Below the pieces are notes generated by a model. That model was not told where the DNA came from. It saw only the letters and a program-made list of their open reading frames with translations, and did no database searches. Position numbers and translations under genes: made by a program. DNA of 64,000 nucleotides from Variovorax sp. PAMC26660 (GTDB lineage: Bacteria > Pseudomonadota > Gammaproteobacteria > Burkholderiales > Burkholderiaceae_C). The stretch lies in NCBI RefSeq assembly GCF_014302995.1, contig NZ_CP060295.1:6191501-6255500 (forward strand), read 5' to 3'. Positions within the stretch are counted from its first letter, which is position 1; every line of letters begins with the position of its first letter. Below, in pieces: positions 32,790-42,198 of the stretch.

Positions 32790-34097
32790 CTAGCGCGTGC
32801 GCTGTTTGGCCACGAACTCCGGCGTCACCGTGCCTTGCTTGTTGCCGAACTGCGCGATGACGTAGTTGGCCAGCGCAGCGACTTCGGTGTCGGTGTAGGC
32901 CTTGCCGAACGCAGGCATGTAGACCTCCTGGTCGTGCACCCGCATCCTCACGCCCTGCAGGATCATCTGCGTGACGTTGGAGCCGTCCGCATCGTTCACG
33001 CCGCGCGTTCCCAGCAGCGAGGCGTTGGCGCTCTGCTGGCCCTGTCCGTTCCACTGGTGGCAGCTCGCGCACGCCGCAGCGAAGAGCCTGAGCCCTTGCT
33101 CGTGGCCCTCGGCCGTGTTGGATGCAGGCGCTGCCGCGCTCGCGGCCACGGCCCAGGGCGCCTTGGCATCGATCTCGATCGGGTTCTTGCCCGACTTCGC
33201 AGGCACCGTGCGCAGATAGCTCACCAGCGCCGAAGCGTCCTCGGGCTTCAGGTACTGCAGGCTGTGCTCCACCGCCTCGCCCATCGGGCCCGAGGCCGAT
33301 CCGCGGCCCTGTGCATATCCGGTCGTCAGGTACGCGGCAATCTCGGCGTCGCTCCAGGCGCCGATGCCATTCTTCGCATCCGAGGTGATGTTGTAGGCGC
33401 GCCAGCCCTGTATCGATTCGCCCGCAAGGTTGTTGCTCGTTTCCATCGCGAAACCCGCGTTGCGCGGCGTATGGCATTCGGCGCAGTGGCCGAGCGCGGT
33501 GGCGAGGTACTTGCCCTGGTTCCACGCGGGCGGCTTCGACGGGTCGGCCTCGAAACGGCTGCTCTTGAAGAAGGCCGCGTTCCAGAAGCCCATGGCCCAG
33601 CGCTGGTTGAACGGAAAGCCCAGGTCGGCTTCCTTGTTCGGCTGGTTCACCTTGGGCAGGCTGAAGATGTAGGCCTTGATGGCCAGCGCATCGTTGCGGC
33701 TCAGCGCGGTGTACGAGGTGTACGGGAACGCCGGGTACAGGCGCTTTCCGTCGGCGCGCACGCCGTCGTGCAGCGCGCGCACGAACTGGTCGTCGCTCCA
33801 TTTGCCGATGCCCGTTTCCGGGTCCGCCGTGATGTTCGACGAGTAGATCGTGCCGAACGGCAGCACGAAGGGCAGGCCGCCCGCAAAGGGTTGCCCCTTG
33901 CCGCCGGGCACCGTGTGGCAGGCGATGCAGTCGGCGGCCTTGGTGAGGTACTCGCCGCGCACGAGCAGCGCCGCATCGGGCGCCGCACCGGCCAGCACCG
34001 GCGCCTCGCCCTCGGATTTGTCGGTGCGATTCAGAAAGAAGTACAGCGCCGCGCCAACGACGAACAGCACCACCAGCACCTTGAAGAGTCGCTTCAT
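32790..34097 (-). CDS. Triheme membrane-anchored cytochrome c (partner of molybdoenzyme)
   Basis: A 435-residue protein. An N-terminal hydrophobic anchor (about 4-22) is followed by three c-type haem motifs: CIACH (57-61), CAECH (205-209) and CASCH (343-347), the classic layout of the cytochrome subunit of membrane-bound alcohol/aldehyde dehydrogenases. It would pass electrons from the molybdoenzyme encoded just upstream to the respiratory chain, from the periplasmic face. The ATG overlaps the stop of that gene as ATGA, so co-translation is likely. It is the last of three coupled genes. Confidence 0.95.
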   Translation of the reverse strand: MKRLFKVLVVLFVVGAALYFFLNRTDKSEGEAPVLAGAAPDAALLVRGEYLTKAADCIACHTVPGGKGQPFAGGLPFVLPFGTIYSSNITADPETGIGKWSDDQFVRALHDGVRADGKRLYPAFPYTSYTALSRNDALAIKAYIFSLPKVNQPNKEADLGFPFNQRWAMGFWNAAFFKSSRFEADPSKPPAWNQGKYLATALGHCAECHTPRNAGFAMETSNNLAGESIQGWRAYNITSDAKNGIGAWSDAEIAAYLTTGYAQGRGSASGPMGEAVEHSLQYLKPEDASALVSYLRTVPAKSGKNPIEIDAKAPWAVAASAAAPASNTAEGHEQGLRLFAAACASCHQWNGQGQQSANASLLGTRGVNDADGSNVTQMILQGVRMRVHDQEVYMPAFGKAYTDTEVAALANYVIAQFGNKQGTVTPEFVAKQRTR

Positions 34098-36343
34098 GCT
34101 GCGCTCCTTTCGCCGTGTTCGCCGGCCCCGGCACTGGCGATCTTTTTCTTCAGCGCTTCCTTGTCCTGGGCGAGCAGCGCACGGTTCACCGGCAACGCGC
34201 GCAGCCGCACGCCGGTGGCTGCGAAGATCGCATTCGCGAGCGCCGGCGCGGCGATGGCGGTGCCGACTTCGCCGAGGCCGCCAGGAGCCTCGCCGCTCTT
34301 GATGGTGTGGACTTCGACCGGAGGCGCCTCGTTGATGCGCAGCATCCGGTAGTCGTGGAAGTTGCTCTGCTCGATGGCGCCCTCGCGCAGCGTGATCTCG
34401 CTGAAGAGCGCGGCGCTCAGGCCGAACAACAGGCCGCCCTGGATCTGTGCCTCGATGGAGCTTGCATTCACGGCAATGCCGCAATCGAGCGTGACCACCG
34501 CGCGCCGCATGCGCACTTCGCCCTGCGGCGAGACCTCGACTTCGATCATGGCGCACACACGGCTGCCGAACGGATCGCCCACCGCCACGCCGCGCCCCAC
34601 GCGCGCCGGCAACTCTCCCTTGCCCCAGCCGATCTTTTCGGCGGCCAGGTCGAGCACGGCCAGCGTGCGCGGGTTCTTCTTGAGCAAGGCCCGCCGGTAG
34701 GCCACGGGGTCCTTCTTTGCACGCTGCGCCAGTTCGTCGATGAAGCTCTCCATGACGAAGAGGTTGTGCGTCGGTCCCACGCCGCGCCACCAGCCGACGT
34801 TCAGGCCCGGTGGCATGTCGTGCCGCACCCACTCGACCTTGCGGTTCGGCAGGTCGTAGCAGGGCTCGGCCACGCATTCGATCAGGTCGCCGTCCATGCC
34901 GTCCTTGCCCATGAAGGCGGGGGCCCAGCGGCCCAGCACGGTGCCACCCGAGATGCGGTCGCCGAACCAGAGGATCTGTCCGTCGCCGTCGACCACGGCC
35001 GAAATGTCGTCGTGGTACATCGGGCGCACGATGTCGTGGCGGATGTCTTCCTCGCGCGTCCACACCACCTTGAGCGGGTAGGGCACCTGTTTGGCGAAGG
35101 CCACGGCCTGCTCGACCGAATCGGTCTCCAGCCGCCGGCCGAAGCCGCCGCCCAGGTACTGGTTGTGCAGCACGACCTTGTCTTCGGCCAGGCCGGTGAT
35201 CTTGGCGGCGGCGCTCACGCAGCGCGTCGGCACCTGCGTGCCGACCCATATCTCGCACTGGTCGGGCCGCACGTGCACCGTGGTGTTGAGTGGCTCCATG
35301 GTCGCGTGGGCCAGCATCGGCAGGTCGTAGGTGGCCTGCACCAGCGTGCCCTCGGGCCGCTTGCCGGTTTCCTTGCCGATGATGGCCTTGTCCTTCGCCA
35401 GCGCGTTGGTCAGCGCCGAACGCAGCTCCTGCGTGGTGAGCGTGGCGTTCTGGCCTGGCTTCCACTGAATCGTCAACGCATCGAGGCCACGTTTCGCGGC
35501 CCAGAAATGCTCACCCACCACCGCGACGGCATCCTTGATGCGGATCACGTCGATCACGCCGGGAATTGCCCGCGCCGCCTTGTCGTCCACCGAAGCGAGC
35601 ACACCGCCGAGCGTGGGGCTGGCCCTGACCGTCGCCACCTTCATGCCCGGCAGGCGCACGTCGATGCCGAACTGCGTCGTGCCGTTGACCTTGTCGGCCG
35701 AATCGACACGCCGCAGCGGCTGGCCGATGAGCTTGAAATCCTTCGGCTCTTTCAGCGCCACCTTTTCCGGCATCGGCAGCTTGGCGGCGGCGCTGGCGAG
35801 CGCGCCGAAGCCCAACTGCCGGTTGGATGCGGCATGGCTCACCACGCCGCGCGCCACCGTGCAGCTCGCCGGGTCGACCTTCCATTGCGCGGCCGCAGCA
35901 CTCACCAGCAGCGTGCGCGCCACGGCACCCGCCTCGCGCAGCACGCCGTAAGTACCGCGCGTGCTGGTCGAGCCACCGGTGATCTGGCCACCGAGCAGCG
36001 GCATGCCGTAGAGCGCCTCGTTCGGCGGCGAATGCTCCACGCGCACCTGGTCGAGTTCAACGCCCAGTTCCTCGGCCAGCAGCATGGCCGAGCCGGTGTA
36101 GATGGCCTGGCCCATCTCGACCATCGGCATCACGAGGCGCACGCCGCCATCGGCATCGATGCGAACGAAAGCATTCGGAGCGAACGCAGGGTTGCCATCC
36201 GCGAGCGCGGCGGCCGCGTCGGCCGGTTGCTGCCTGGGGCTGATCGCGGCAAAGGCCTTGCTGCCGCCGACCCAGGTGAAGGCCAGCGCCAAGCCACCGG
36301 CCTGCAGGGCGGCACGCCTGCTGATGCCTGCGCCCGGCTTCAC
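34094..36343 (-). CDS. Molybdopterin-binding dehydrogenase large subunit (IorB-like)
   Basis: A 749-residue enzyme of the xanthine-dehydrogenase superfamily. A twin-arginine-like start ([11 protein letters not shown], about 7-17) marks export with the small subunit. Molybdopterin-contact segments typical of isoquinoline 1-oxidoreductase beta subunits are visible, including [10 protein letters not shown], a GGLGEVGT loop with the catalytic Glu near the C-terminus, and TMEPLN. The start is GTG 36343, overlapping the 2Fe-2S subunit's stop as GTGA, with AGGAG upstream. The substrate (aldehyde or N-heterocycle) cannot be told from sequence. Confidence 0.93.
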   Translation of the reverse strand: MKPGAGISRRAALQAGGLALAFTWVGGSKAFAAISPRQQPADAAAALADGNPAFAPNAFVRIDADGGVRLVMPMVEMGQAIYTGSAMLLAEELGVELDQVRVEHSPPNEALYGMPLLGGQITGGSTSTRGTYGVLREAGAVARTLLVSAAAAQWKVDPASCTVARGVVSHAASNRQLGFGALASAAAKLPMPEKVALKEPKDFKLIGQPLRRVDSADKVNGTTQFGIDVRLPGMKVATVRASPTLGGVLASVDDKAARAIPGVIDVIRIKDAVAVVGEHFWAAKRGLDALTIQWKPGQNATLTTQELRSALTNALAKDKAIIGKETGKRPEGTLVQATYDLPMLAHATMEPLNTTVHVRPDQCEIWVGTQVPTRCVSAAAKITGLAEDKVVLHNQYLGGGFGRRLETDSVEQAVAFAKQVPYPLKVVWTREEDIRHDIVRPMYHDDISAVVDGDGQILWFGDRISGGTVLGRWAPAFMGKDGMDGDLIECVAEPCYDLPNRKVEWVRHDMPPGLNVGWWRGVGPTHNLFVMESFIDELAQRAKKDPVAYRRALLKKNPRTLAVLDLAAEKIGWGKGELPARVGRGVAVGDPFGSRVCAMIEVEVSPQGEVRMRRAVVTLDCGIAVNASSIEAQIQGGLLFGLSAALFSEITLREGAIEQSNFHDYRMLRINEAPPVEVHTIKSGEAPGGLGEVGTAIAAPALANAIFAATGVRLRALPVNRALLAQDKEALKKKIASAGAGEHGERSAA

Positions 36344-36843
36344 GATGCGCTCCTGGCCGGCATCGCGACCACCGACTGCAGCACTTCGGCCTTGCCGGTT
36401 GCAGCCTGCTTGATGGCTGCACGGATTCGCGAGTAGGTACAGCATCGACAGACGTTGCCCGACATGGCCATGTCGATGTCGGCGTCGCTCGGGTTGGGCG
36501 TGCGCTGGATCAGCGCGGCGGCGGACATGATCTGCCCGGACTGGCAGTAGCCGCACTGGACCACATCGACGTCGAGCCAGGCTTTCTGGATGCTCTTGCC
36601 CGCAGGGGTCTGCGAGATGGCTTCGATGGTGGTGATGGCCTTCTTGCCTATCGCGCCGACCGGCAGCACGCATGAGCGCACGGGTTGCCCGTCGAGGTGC
36701 ACGGTGCAAGCGCCGCACTGCGCGATGCCGCAACCGAACTTGGTGCCGGTCAGACCGACGATGTCGCGCAGTGCCCAGAGCAGGGGCATGTCCTCGGGTG
36801 CGTTGACGGCAACGGACTTGCCGTTGATGTTGAGATCGATCAT
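36340..36843 (-). CDS. 2Fe-2S small subunit of molybdoenzyme (IorA-like)
   Basis: A 167-residue protein with both iron-sulfur clusters of the family: the plant-ferredoxin type (C38, C43, C46, C58 in [10 protein letters not shown]...C) and the helical type (C97, C100, C132, C134 in CGYC...CRC). It carries electrons from the molybdenum centre of the large subunit to the cytochrome. ATG 36843 ([11 protein letters not shown]) has AGGA upstream and fits the family start; an upstream open extension is not conserved. First gene of the IorA-IorB-cytochrome operon. Confidence 0.95.
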   Translation of the reverse strand: MIDLNINGKSVAVNAPEDMPLLWALRDIVGLTGTKFGCGIAQCGACTVHLDGQPVRSCVLPVGAIGKKAITTIEAISQTPAGKSIQKAWLDVDVVQCGYCQSGQIMSAAALIQRTPNPSDADIDMAMSGNVCRCCTYSRIRAAIKQAATGKAEVLQSVVAMPARSAS

Positions 36844-37000
36844 GGATCCTGCCTTTTTTTGAGGTTCATCGTGGGCGGCACCGAACCATAACGCGACTTT
36901 GAAGAATGTGCTTGGGTCGCTGCGGCTGTGGCGTGCGCCCAGCCGGGTGCTCAGCCGCCGGGCAAAGATCCTCAATGCAAGCCGTGGTGGAAGCGCCTGC

Positions 37001-37465
37001 TCAGCAGGGGTCCAGGGACGAGTCGTCGGCCTGTGCCTGGGTGCTGCGCCTCGACCGGGCGCGCTGCACCAGCAGGCCGATCAGCAGCGCCGCCGCTGCG
37101 GAGCCTGCCAGGCCGCCCGAGCTGGTGAGCAGATGCACCAGGCTGTCGACGGTCTCGACGCTGACCTGCTGTGCGTGGTGGACCAGTGCCACCATGTCGG
37201 CGGCGTGGACGTTCTGCAGGTCGTCCACGCGCACGTTCAGCTCTTGCCCGGCGTTGCGGAACCTGATCTTCGCGAAGATGCCGTTGGCGATGGCCACGAG
37301 CGAGAGCACGCCCAGGGGCCGCAGCAGCGTCTCGACGAGGTGGCAGCGTTCCGCCGCGGGTGCCGATTCGTAGACCTGCGCCACCAGTGTGGGAATCGCC
37401 AGCTCGGACTGGATGTCGAGAGATGCAGGGGTACTCCCGCCGGGTTGCAATGCAATGGATGTCAT
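37001..37465 (-). CDS. Hypothetical protein with C-terminal membrane helix
   Basis: A 154-residue protein from ATG 37465. The soluble N-terminal part contains a helical Leu-rich stretch ([21 protein letters not shown], split about 44-54 and 55-64) and a charged middle. One membrane segment near 121-135 is followed by a basic tail. No family recognised. It lies between the molybdoenzyme operon and the LysR gene, in the same direction as both, but 157 bases from the former. Function unknown. Confidence 0.6.
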   Translation of the reverse strand: MTSIALQPGGSTPASLDIQSELAIPTLVAQVYESAPAAERCHLVETLLRPLGVLSLVAIANGIFAKIRFRNAGQELNVRVDDLQNVHAADMVALVHHAQQVSVETVDSLVHLLTSSGGLAGSAAAALLIGLLVQRARSRRSTQAQADDSSLDPC

Positions 37466-37602
37466 ACCGTCGTCTTCCTTTGCGTCATGCGGCCCGGCAG
37501 CGCCGACCGACGAATCAACATCGGGCACAGGCTGCCGGTCACCCGGATGTTGGCGTTGCGGTGTGCGTTCTTTGATGAACGAACCGTAAAGCCACGGTGA
37601 CT

Positions 37603-38616
37603 TTACGCAACCGGAGATGGAGGTTGTTTGCCTGGGGTACGCGCCGACGACCGTTGCTGCGTCATCTCGGCCGTGGCCTTCACGACCACATCTTTCAGTT
37701 CCCGCACCATGAGGTTTTCTTGCAATGCAGCAGTGGTAAGGAAGCTCACGGGCGGAAGATTCCACCCCAGTGGGTAGGGCAGTGCCCGCCAGTGGCCTTT
37801 GGCCTCCATGTCGTCCACCACGTCACGGGAAAGAATGGAAATGGCGTTCGGCTCATCGCGCAGGGCGGTCTCCAGGGTCCTGATGGACGTGGTCTCCAGC
37901 ATGGGCACCGGCGGCTGCACGCCTGCGCCGACGAAGACCGCGTTGTAGGTCCGCCGCATCGGTGTGTTCGGCGGTGGAAGGATCCAGTCGAGCTTTGCCA
38001 GCCGCGCCCAATCCAGCGGCCCGCGCGAGAGCCTTCTTGCACTCCTGGCGCACACCACGAGGCATGGCGCCTGCTCATAGAACGCCTCTTGCACGAGCCC
38101 GGTGGCGTCACCGTCGTAGGAGCGGCCGATCGCGCAGTCGAGTTCCCGAGCCAGCAGCAGGCCCACCAACTCGTCGGTGGTGCCTTCGCGCACCATTGCC
38201 GTCACGCGCGGCGTGCGATGGAGCAAATGATCGAGCAGGGCGGAGATGAATTTTTGCGGCACCTGCTGCGTGAGTCCGAGCCGCACGCGGCCGCCCCGAC
38301 CCGCTTCGTAGGATGAAAGAACCTGGGCAGTCGCTTCCAGCTCCGCCAGCCAGCGTTTCGCATAGGCCAGGACCGCCTCGCCGGAGGGCGTTGGAACGAG
38401 GCCGCGACTCGTGCGATCGAAGATCGGGCTGCCGAAGATGTCCTCGACCTCCTTGAGCGCCTTGGTGACCGCGGGTTGACTCAGCCGCATCTCGGCGGCG
38501 ACCCGACCCAGCGTTCGATGGCGATCGATGCGCTGCAGCAAAGCGAGTTGACGCAGCTTCAGACGGGATAGCAGCGCCTGGTGCAGTGCCGCGGCGGGAT
38601 CGTGAAAGAGCGCCAA
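37603..38616 (-). CDS. LysR-family transcriptional regulator
   Basis: A 337-residue regulator. An N-terminal winged helix (about 18-75: RVAAEMRLSQPAVTKALKEVEDIFGSPIFDRTSRGL) is followed by a LysR substrate-binding domain (about 100-320). The start is TTG 38616; a palindrome lies just upstream. It is divergent from the operon starting at 38690 and is likely its regulator, using a ligand related to the pathway substrate. It resembles the GbpR/galactose-binding LysR subgroup in its Leu-rich start, which is inference from pattern. Confidence 0.9.
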   Translation of the reverse strand: MALFHDPAAALHQALLSRLKLRQLALLQRIDRHRTLGRVAAEMRLSQPAVTKALKEVEDIFGSPIFDRTSRGLVPTPSGEAVLAYAKRWLAELEATAQVLSSYEAGRGGRVRLGLTQQVPQKFISALLDHLLHRTPRVTAMVREGTTDELVGLLLARELDCAIGRSYDGDATGLVQEAFYEQAPCLVVCARSARRLSRGPLDWARLAKLDWILPPPNTPMRRTYNAVFVGAGVQPPVPMLETTSIRTLETALRDEPNAISILSRDVVDDMEAKGHWRALPYPLGWNLPPVSFLTTAALQENLMVRELKDVVVKATAEMTQQRSSARTPGKQPPSPVA

Positions 38617-38619
38617 GTC

Positions 38620-38635
38620 ATAACTCCAGAGTTAT
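38620..38635. promoter_or_regulatory. Palindrome in LysR divergent region
   Basis: ATAACTC-CA-GAGTTAT is a perfect 7-base inverted repeat immediately upstream of the LysR start codon and 55 bases before the divergent operon. The position suits a LysR autoregulatory site. Confidence 0.5.
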
Positions 38636-38689
38636 CGGTTCATCAGTTTATAAGCGCTTCTTGTGAATTGCCTGGCCTAGACTTTCTTC

Positions 38690-39271
38690 ATGAAATCGCC
38701 ATGCAGCCTCGAAGACCAGGACCTGGACGTTCTCGCAGCCTGCGCTACGCAGGAAGAGGGGTTGCGCACACTCGACAGGCTCAGGCGCCGAATAGCCCCG
38801 CAGTCGATCTTCAGCATCCAGCGGAACGTGACGACCGCGCGCGATGCGGCAGGCGAGGTTCTTCTGCGCCGTTTCCATTCGTCGGAGGCGGCCAGCTTTC
38901 CGGTCGACGGCACGAAGCGCAAGACATTGACGCCTTGGGCCGATTGCCTCTTTGTTCAGGGGCGCGTCTTCGTCGGCGAGGGCGAAGACGTGCTCGCGCA
39001 GCACTTCGACGACTTCGAGCAGATGCGCACCCACAGGCTGCGCAGCGTGATCAACGTGCCGCTCATGCAGGGCACGCTCTGCTATGCCACCTTCAATGTC
39101 TTCGGCACCCGCGATCGTTGGCTGCCGGAGGAAGTTTTCGGCATTCGGCTGCTGGCGCTCGCTGCCACGCGCTGGGTGCCGGCCATGCCCGGGCTCTCCT
39201 ACCGATTCACGAGCTTGCCCGCCTTTTCTGTCGTTTCTGCCGCTTCCGCCGCCGATGTGCGGCCGGACTGA
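38690..39271 (+). CDS. GAF-like domain protein
   Basis: A 193-residue soluble protein whose pattern (LDVLAACATQEEGLRTLDRL, then SVINVPLMQGTLCYATFNVFG) resembles a single GAF domain as found in small sensor or allosteric proteins. No output domain is present. It is the first gene of a rightward operon of metabolic and import genes, 12 bases before the VOC gene. It may be an auxiliary protein of the pathway or a stand-alone ligand binder; this is uncertain. Confidence 0.65.
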   Translation: MKSPCSLEDQDLDVLAACATQEEGLRTLDRLRRRIAPQSIFSIQRNVTTARDAAGEVLLRRFHSSEAASFPVDGTKRKTLTPWADCLFVQGRVFVGEGEDVLAQHFDDFEQMRTHRLRSVINVPLMQGTLCYATFNVFGTRDRWLPEEVFGIRLLALAATRWVPAMPGLSYRFTSLPAFSVVSAASAADVRPD

Positions 39272-39283
39272 AGGAGTAATGCC

Positions 39284-39691
39284 ATGCCCGTGACCGCCTT
39301 GCACCACTACACGATCCGCTGCACGCCGGACGAACTGCCCGAGCTGGTGGACTTCTACACCCGCGTGATGCGCCTGCAGGTCGGCGCGCGGCCAGACATT
39401 CCGGCGCCCGGTGCCTGGCTCTACGCGAACGGCCAGCCGATCGTGCACCTGTTCGCGCACCTTTCCACGCGGGATGCCGCGCCGCAGCCGCCCACGGGCC
39501 ATGTCGACCATATTTCTTTCCGTTCGCACGGCCTCGACGAGATGCGCGCGCATCTGGGCGCGCTCGGCGTGCCGTTCAGCGAGGCACCGATCCCGGGCTG
39601 GGACATCCACCAGTTGTTCCTGCACGACCCGCGCGGGCTGAAGGTGGAAATGACCTTCTGGCTGGCCGATGAAGCGGGGTACGCCGCATGA
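39284..39691 (+). CDS. VOC-superfamily (glyoxalase/extradiol dioxygenase fold) protein
   Basis: A 135-residue single-domain VOC protein: HHYTIRC (His near 6-7), GHVDHISF (His near 76-79) and a C-terminal GLKVEMTFW (Glu near 126) give the usual two-His-one-Glu metal site. AAGGAG lies upstream of the ATG. Such proteins catalyse metal-dependent isomerisation, dioxygenation or lyase reactions on small organics. Its stop overlaps the next start as ATGA. Within this operon it probably acts on an intermediate of the imported compound. Confidence 0.85.
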   Translation: MPVTALHHYTIRCTPDELPELVDFYTRVMRLQVGARPDIPAPGAWLYANGQPIVHLFAHLSTRDAAPQPPTGHVDHISFRSHGLDEMRAHLGALGVPFSEAPIPGWDIHQLFLHDPRGLKVEMTFWLADEAGYAA

Positions 39692-40482
39692 CAACGCACT
39701 TCCTGCAGGTGGGTGAGGTTCGCATCGCCTACGACCGCGAGGGCGAGGGTCCGCCGCTCGTGCTCATGCATGGCGCAGAGGCCTCGCGGCAGATGTTCGC
39801 CGCGCTCGTGCCGCATCTGAGCAGGCACTTCACCGTGATCGCATACGACCAGCGCGACTGCGGTGAAACCGAAGCCCCGGAACACGCTTGCACGCTGTCG
39901 GACCTTGCGGACGATGCACAGCGATTCATCGGTGCGCTGGGTTTCAAACGCGCGCATGTCTTCGGGTCATCTTTCGGTGGCCGTGTTGCGCAGGCGCTGG
40001 CCTTGCTGTATCCGCGCGCTGTCGATCACCTGGTGCTGGGCAGTACATGGCCGTTGCCCAGACCCATTGAAGAGCTGTGCCCCGATGCACGGCGCCTTGC
40101 CGAGTTGCGACGCGGACTTCCAGGCACTGCCGAAGAGCTGGCGACCTGGTTCTTTCCCGAGTCCTTCCTGAAGCAAAGGCCGGAACTGCGGCGCATCTTC
40201 GCCAATGCGCGGCCCGAATCGGCACGGTCCGCACGCCGCCTCGCGACTGTGCAGACCTCGCTCGAATGCGGCGTGGCGGACATCGTCGCGCCCACGCTAT
40301 TGCCGGCCGGCGAGCTCGACCGTGTGGTGCCGCCGAGCGTGACGCTCGCGATGGCTGCCCGCATCCGTGGTGCCGACGCGGTGCTGATGCCGGCCGTCGG
40401 GCATGTGACGGCGTTGCAGGCCCCCGAGGTGCTGGCCCGCCACATGGTTCGGTTCCTGGACCCCGCAGGAGCCATCGCATGA
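39688..40482 (+). CDS. Alpha/beta hydrolase
   Basis: A 264-residue cytoplasmic enzyme of the MhpC/BphD-like class. Visible elements are the oxyanion HGAEAS (about 27-32), the nucleophile elbow GSSFGG (Ser near 93), an acid near 212 (GELDRVVPP) and catalytic His near 234 (VGHVTAL). Such enzymes cleave C-C or ester bonds after ring opening. The ATG overlaps the VOC stop and the stop overlaps the ABC ATPase start, both as ATGA. With the VOC protein and monooxygenase, this suggests an aromatic breakdown route, by inference. Confidence 0.88.
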   Translation: MTTHFLQVGEVRIAYDREGEGPPLVLMHGAEASRQMFAALVPHLSRHFTVIAYDQRDCGETEAPEHACTLSDLADDAQRFIGALGFKRAHVFGSSFGGRVAQALALLYPRAVDHLVLGSTWPLPRPIEELCPDARRLAELRRGLPGTAEELATWFFPESFLKQRPELRRIFANARPESARSARRLATVQTSLECGVADIVAPTLLPAGELDRVVPPSVTLAMAARIRGADAVLMPAVGHVTALQAPEVLARHMVRFLDPAGAIA

Positions 40483-41264
40483 ATGCACCGCTACGGCCCG
40501 ACTACATCCGCATCGAGGGCCTGTCCAAGACCTTCGGCGGCGGCAACGAAGGTGTGCTCGCACTGAAGGACGTCGACTGCAGCATCCAGCAGGGCAGCTT
40601 CGTCACCATCGTCGGGCCCAGCGGCTGCGGCAAGAGCACGCTGCTGCGCATCCTGGCCGGGCTGCTCGACTACAGCACCGGCTCGGTGATGCTCGACGGC
40701 CAGCCGATCCGCGGCACGCGGCGCGATGTGGGCGTGGTCTTCCAGAGCTCCATCCTGCTGCCCTGGCGCACCATTCTTGAAAACGTCATGCTGCCGGCCG
40801 AAGTGCTCGGGCTGGACGGGAAGAGGGCACGCGAGCGCGCCATGCAGTTGCTGCAGATGGTGAGGCTCGAAGGCTTCGAGCACAAGCTGCCGCGCCAGTT
40901 GAGCGGCGGCATGCAACAGCGGGCCTCGATCGCACGGGCGTTGCTGCACGACCCCAAGATCCTCCTGATGGACGAGCCCTTCGGTGCGCTCGATGCCATG
41001 ACGCGCGAGCGCATGAACCTGGAGCTGCAGCGCATCTGGATGGAAAGCGGCAAGACCGTGGTGCTCATCACGCATTCGATCCCCGAGGCGGTGTTCCTGG
41101 GCGACAAGGTGTTCGTGATGTCGCCTCGCCCCGGCACGCTCGAACGCGTACTGCCCATCGACCTGCCGCGGCCGCGCTCGATGGAAGCGATGTCCCACCC
41201 GACCTTTGCCGCGGCTTCCGCGTCGATTCGCGAGCGCTTCTCGCATGCCGCTTCTTTCGACTGA
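40479..41264 (+). CDS. ABC importer ATPase (SsuB/TauB-like)
   Basis: A 261-residue ATPase of the nitrate/sulfonate/taurine type. Walker A GPSGCGKST (46-54), Q-loop (VFQSSILLPW), signature LSGGMQQ (141-147), Walker B ILLMDEP (161-167) and the switch His (LITHSIPEA) are all present, so it should be active. ATG 40479 overlaps the hydrolase stop; the longer open frame runs into that gene. It pairs with the permease 12 bases downstream and the binding protein after it. Confidence 0.95.
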   Translation: MNAPLRPDYIRIEGLSKTFGGGNEGVLALKDVDCSIQQGSFVTIVGPSGCGKSTLLRILAGLLDYSTGSVMLDGQPIRGTRRDVGVVFQSSILLPWRTILENVMLPAEVLGLDGKRARERAMQLLQMVRLEGFEHKLPRQLSGGMQQRASIARALLHDPKILLMDEPFGALDAMTRERMNLELQRIWMESGKTVVLITHSIPEAVFLGDKVFVMSPRPGTLERVLPIDLPRPRSMEAMSHPTFAAASASIRERFSHAASFD

Positions 41265-41276
41265 AAGGCAGTTTCC

Positions 41277-42155
41277 ATGACCACCGCCATGATGCCCTCC
41301 GCCTCGTCTGCACAGCCGGCCTCTGCCGTCATGCCACCGCCGCGTCGCGGGCGGGCCAATCCGCTGGCATCCACCCGCGTGCAATCGATCCTGTTGCTGG
41401 TCACGCTGCTCGGTTCGTGGGAAGCCGCCGTGCGTTTGTTCAAGGTGCCCCGGCATCTGGTGCCGCCTGTCAGCGATATCGGCGTCGCGCTGTGGCGCGG
41501 CCTGGCCACCGGGCCGATGGCGAAGGACGGCTTCTGGTACCACGGCGGCGTCACGCTCGCGGAGATCCTGCTCGGCTTTTTCATCGGAGGTGGTATCGGG
41601 CTGGCCATCGGCATCGTGATCTCCCAGATGCCCCGGCTGGAGGCTCTGTTGGAGCCCTATGTGGCGGCGCTGCAGAGCGTGCCCAAGGTGGCCGTGGCGC
41701 CGATCATCGTGGTCTGGCTGGGATTCGGCATCAGCTCCAAGGTCGTGATCATCTGCCTGCTCACTTTCTTCCCGGTGCTGGTGACGAGCATCGCGGGCTT
41801 CAAGGCGGTGGACAACGACCGCATCGACCTGTTGCGCTCGCTGTCCGCGACGCCCTGGCAGATCTTCCGCAAGGCCAAGTTCCCGGGTGCGCTGCCGTAC
41901 ATCTTCGCGGGCCTGAACATGGCCGCGGCCTTCAGCGTGGTGGGGGCCGTGGTCGGCGAGTTCGTGGGCGCACAGGCGGGGCTGGGCGTGCTGATCCTGC
42001 AGATGGAAGCGCAGGCCGATACCGGTGGCAGCTTCGCGGTGTGCGTCGTGCTCTCGGTGATCGGCATCTTGCTGACCTCTGTGCTGCGCCGCGTGCAACG
42101 GCGCGTGCTGCACTGGATGCCGGCCGACGCTTCGCAGCGCACGGTGAGCACTTGA
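41277..42155 (+). CDS. ABC importer permease (SsuC/TauC-like)
   Basis: A 292-residue integral membrane protein with about six helices after a polar 40-residue N-terminus. The EAA-like coupling loop is around 180-205 (RSLSATPWQIFRKAKFPGAL), and the preceding GFKAVDNDRI is typical of the nitrate/sulfonate/taurine family. It forms the membrane channel for the ATPase at 40479 and the binding protein at 42199. No ribosome site better than AAAGG is seen, consistent with translational coupling to the ATPase. Confidence 0.93.
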   Translation: MTTAMMPSASSAQPASAVMPPPRRGRANPLASTRVQSILLLVTLLGSWEAAVRLFKVPRHLVPPVSDIGVALWRGLATGPMAKDGFWYHGGVTLAEILLGFFIGGGIGLAIGIVISQMPRLEALLEPYVAALQSVPKVAVAPIIVVWLGFGISSKVVIICLLTFFPVLVTSIAGFKAVDNDRIDLLRSLSATPWQIFRKAKFPGALPYIFAGLNMAAAFSVVGAVVGEFVGAQAGLGVLILQMEAQADTGGSFAVCVVLSVIGILLTSVLRRVQRRVLHWMPADASQRTVST

Positions 42156-42198
42156 GCCGGCCGCGACCCCCGCTATTTTCTTCATGAAGGAGCAAACC

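Noticed and set aside
34098..35465. Upstream extension of the triheme cytochrome frame
   Set aside because: It lies inside the molybdoenzyme gene in another frame and lacks domains; the cytochrome starts at 34097.
34115..36436. 773-codon frame antisense to the molybdoenzyme
   Set aside because: His/Arg/Ala-rich shadow of a well-supported IorB-like gene.
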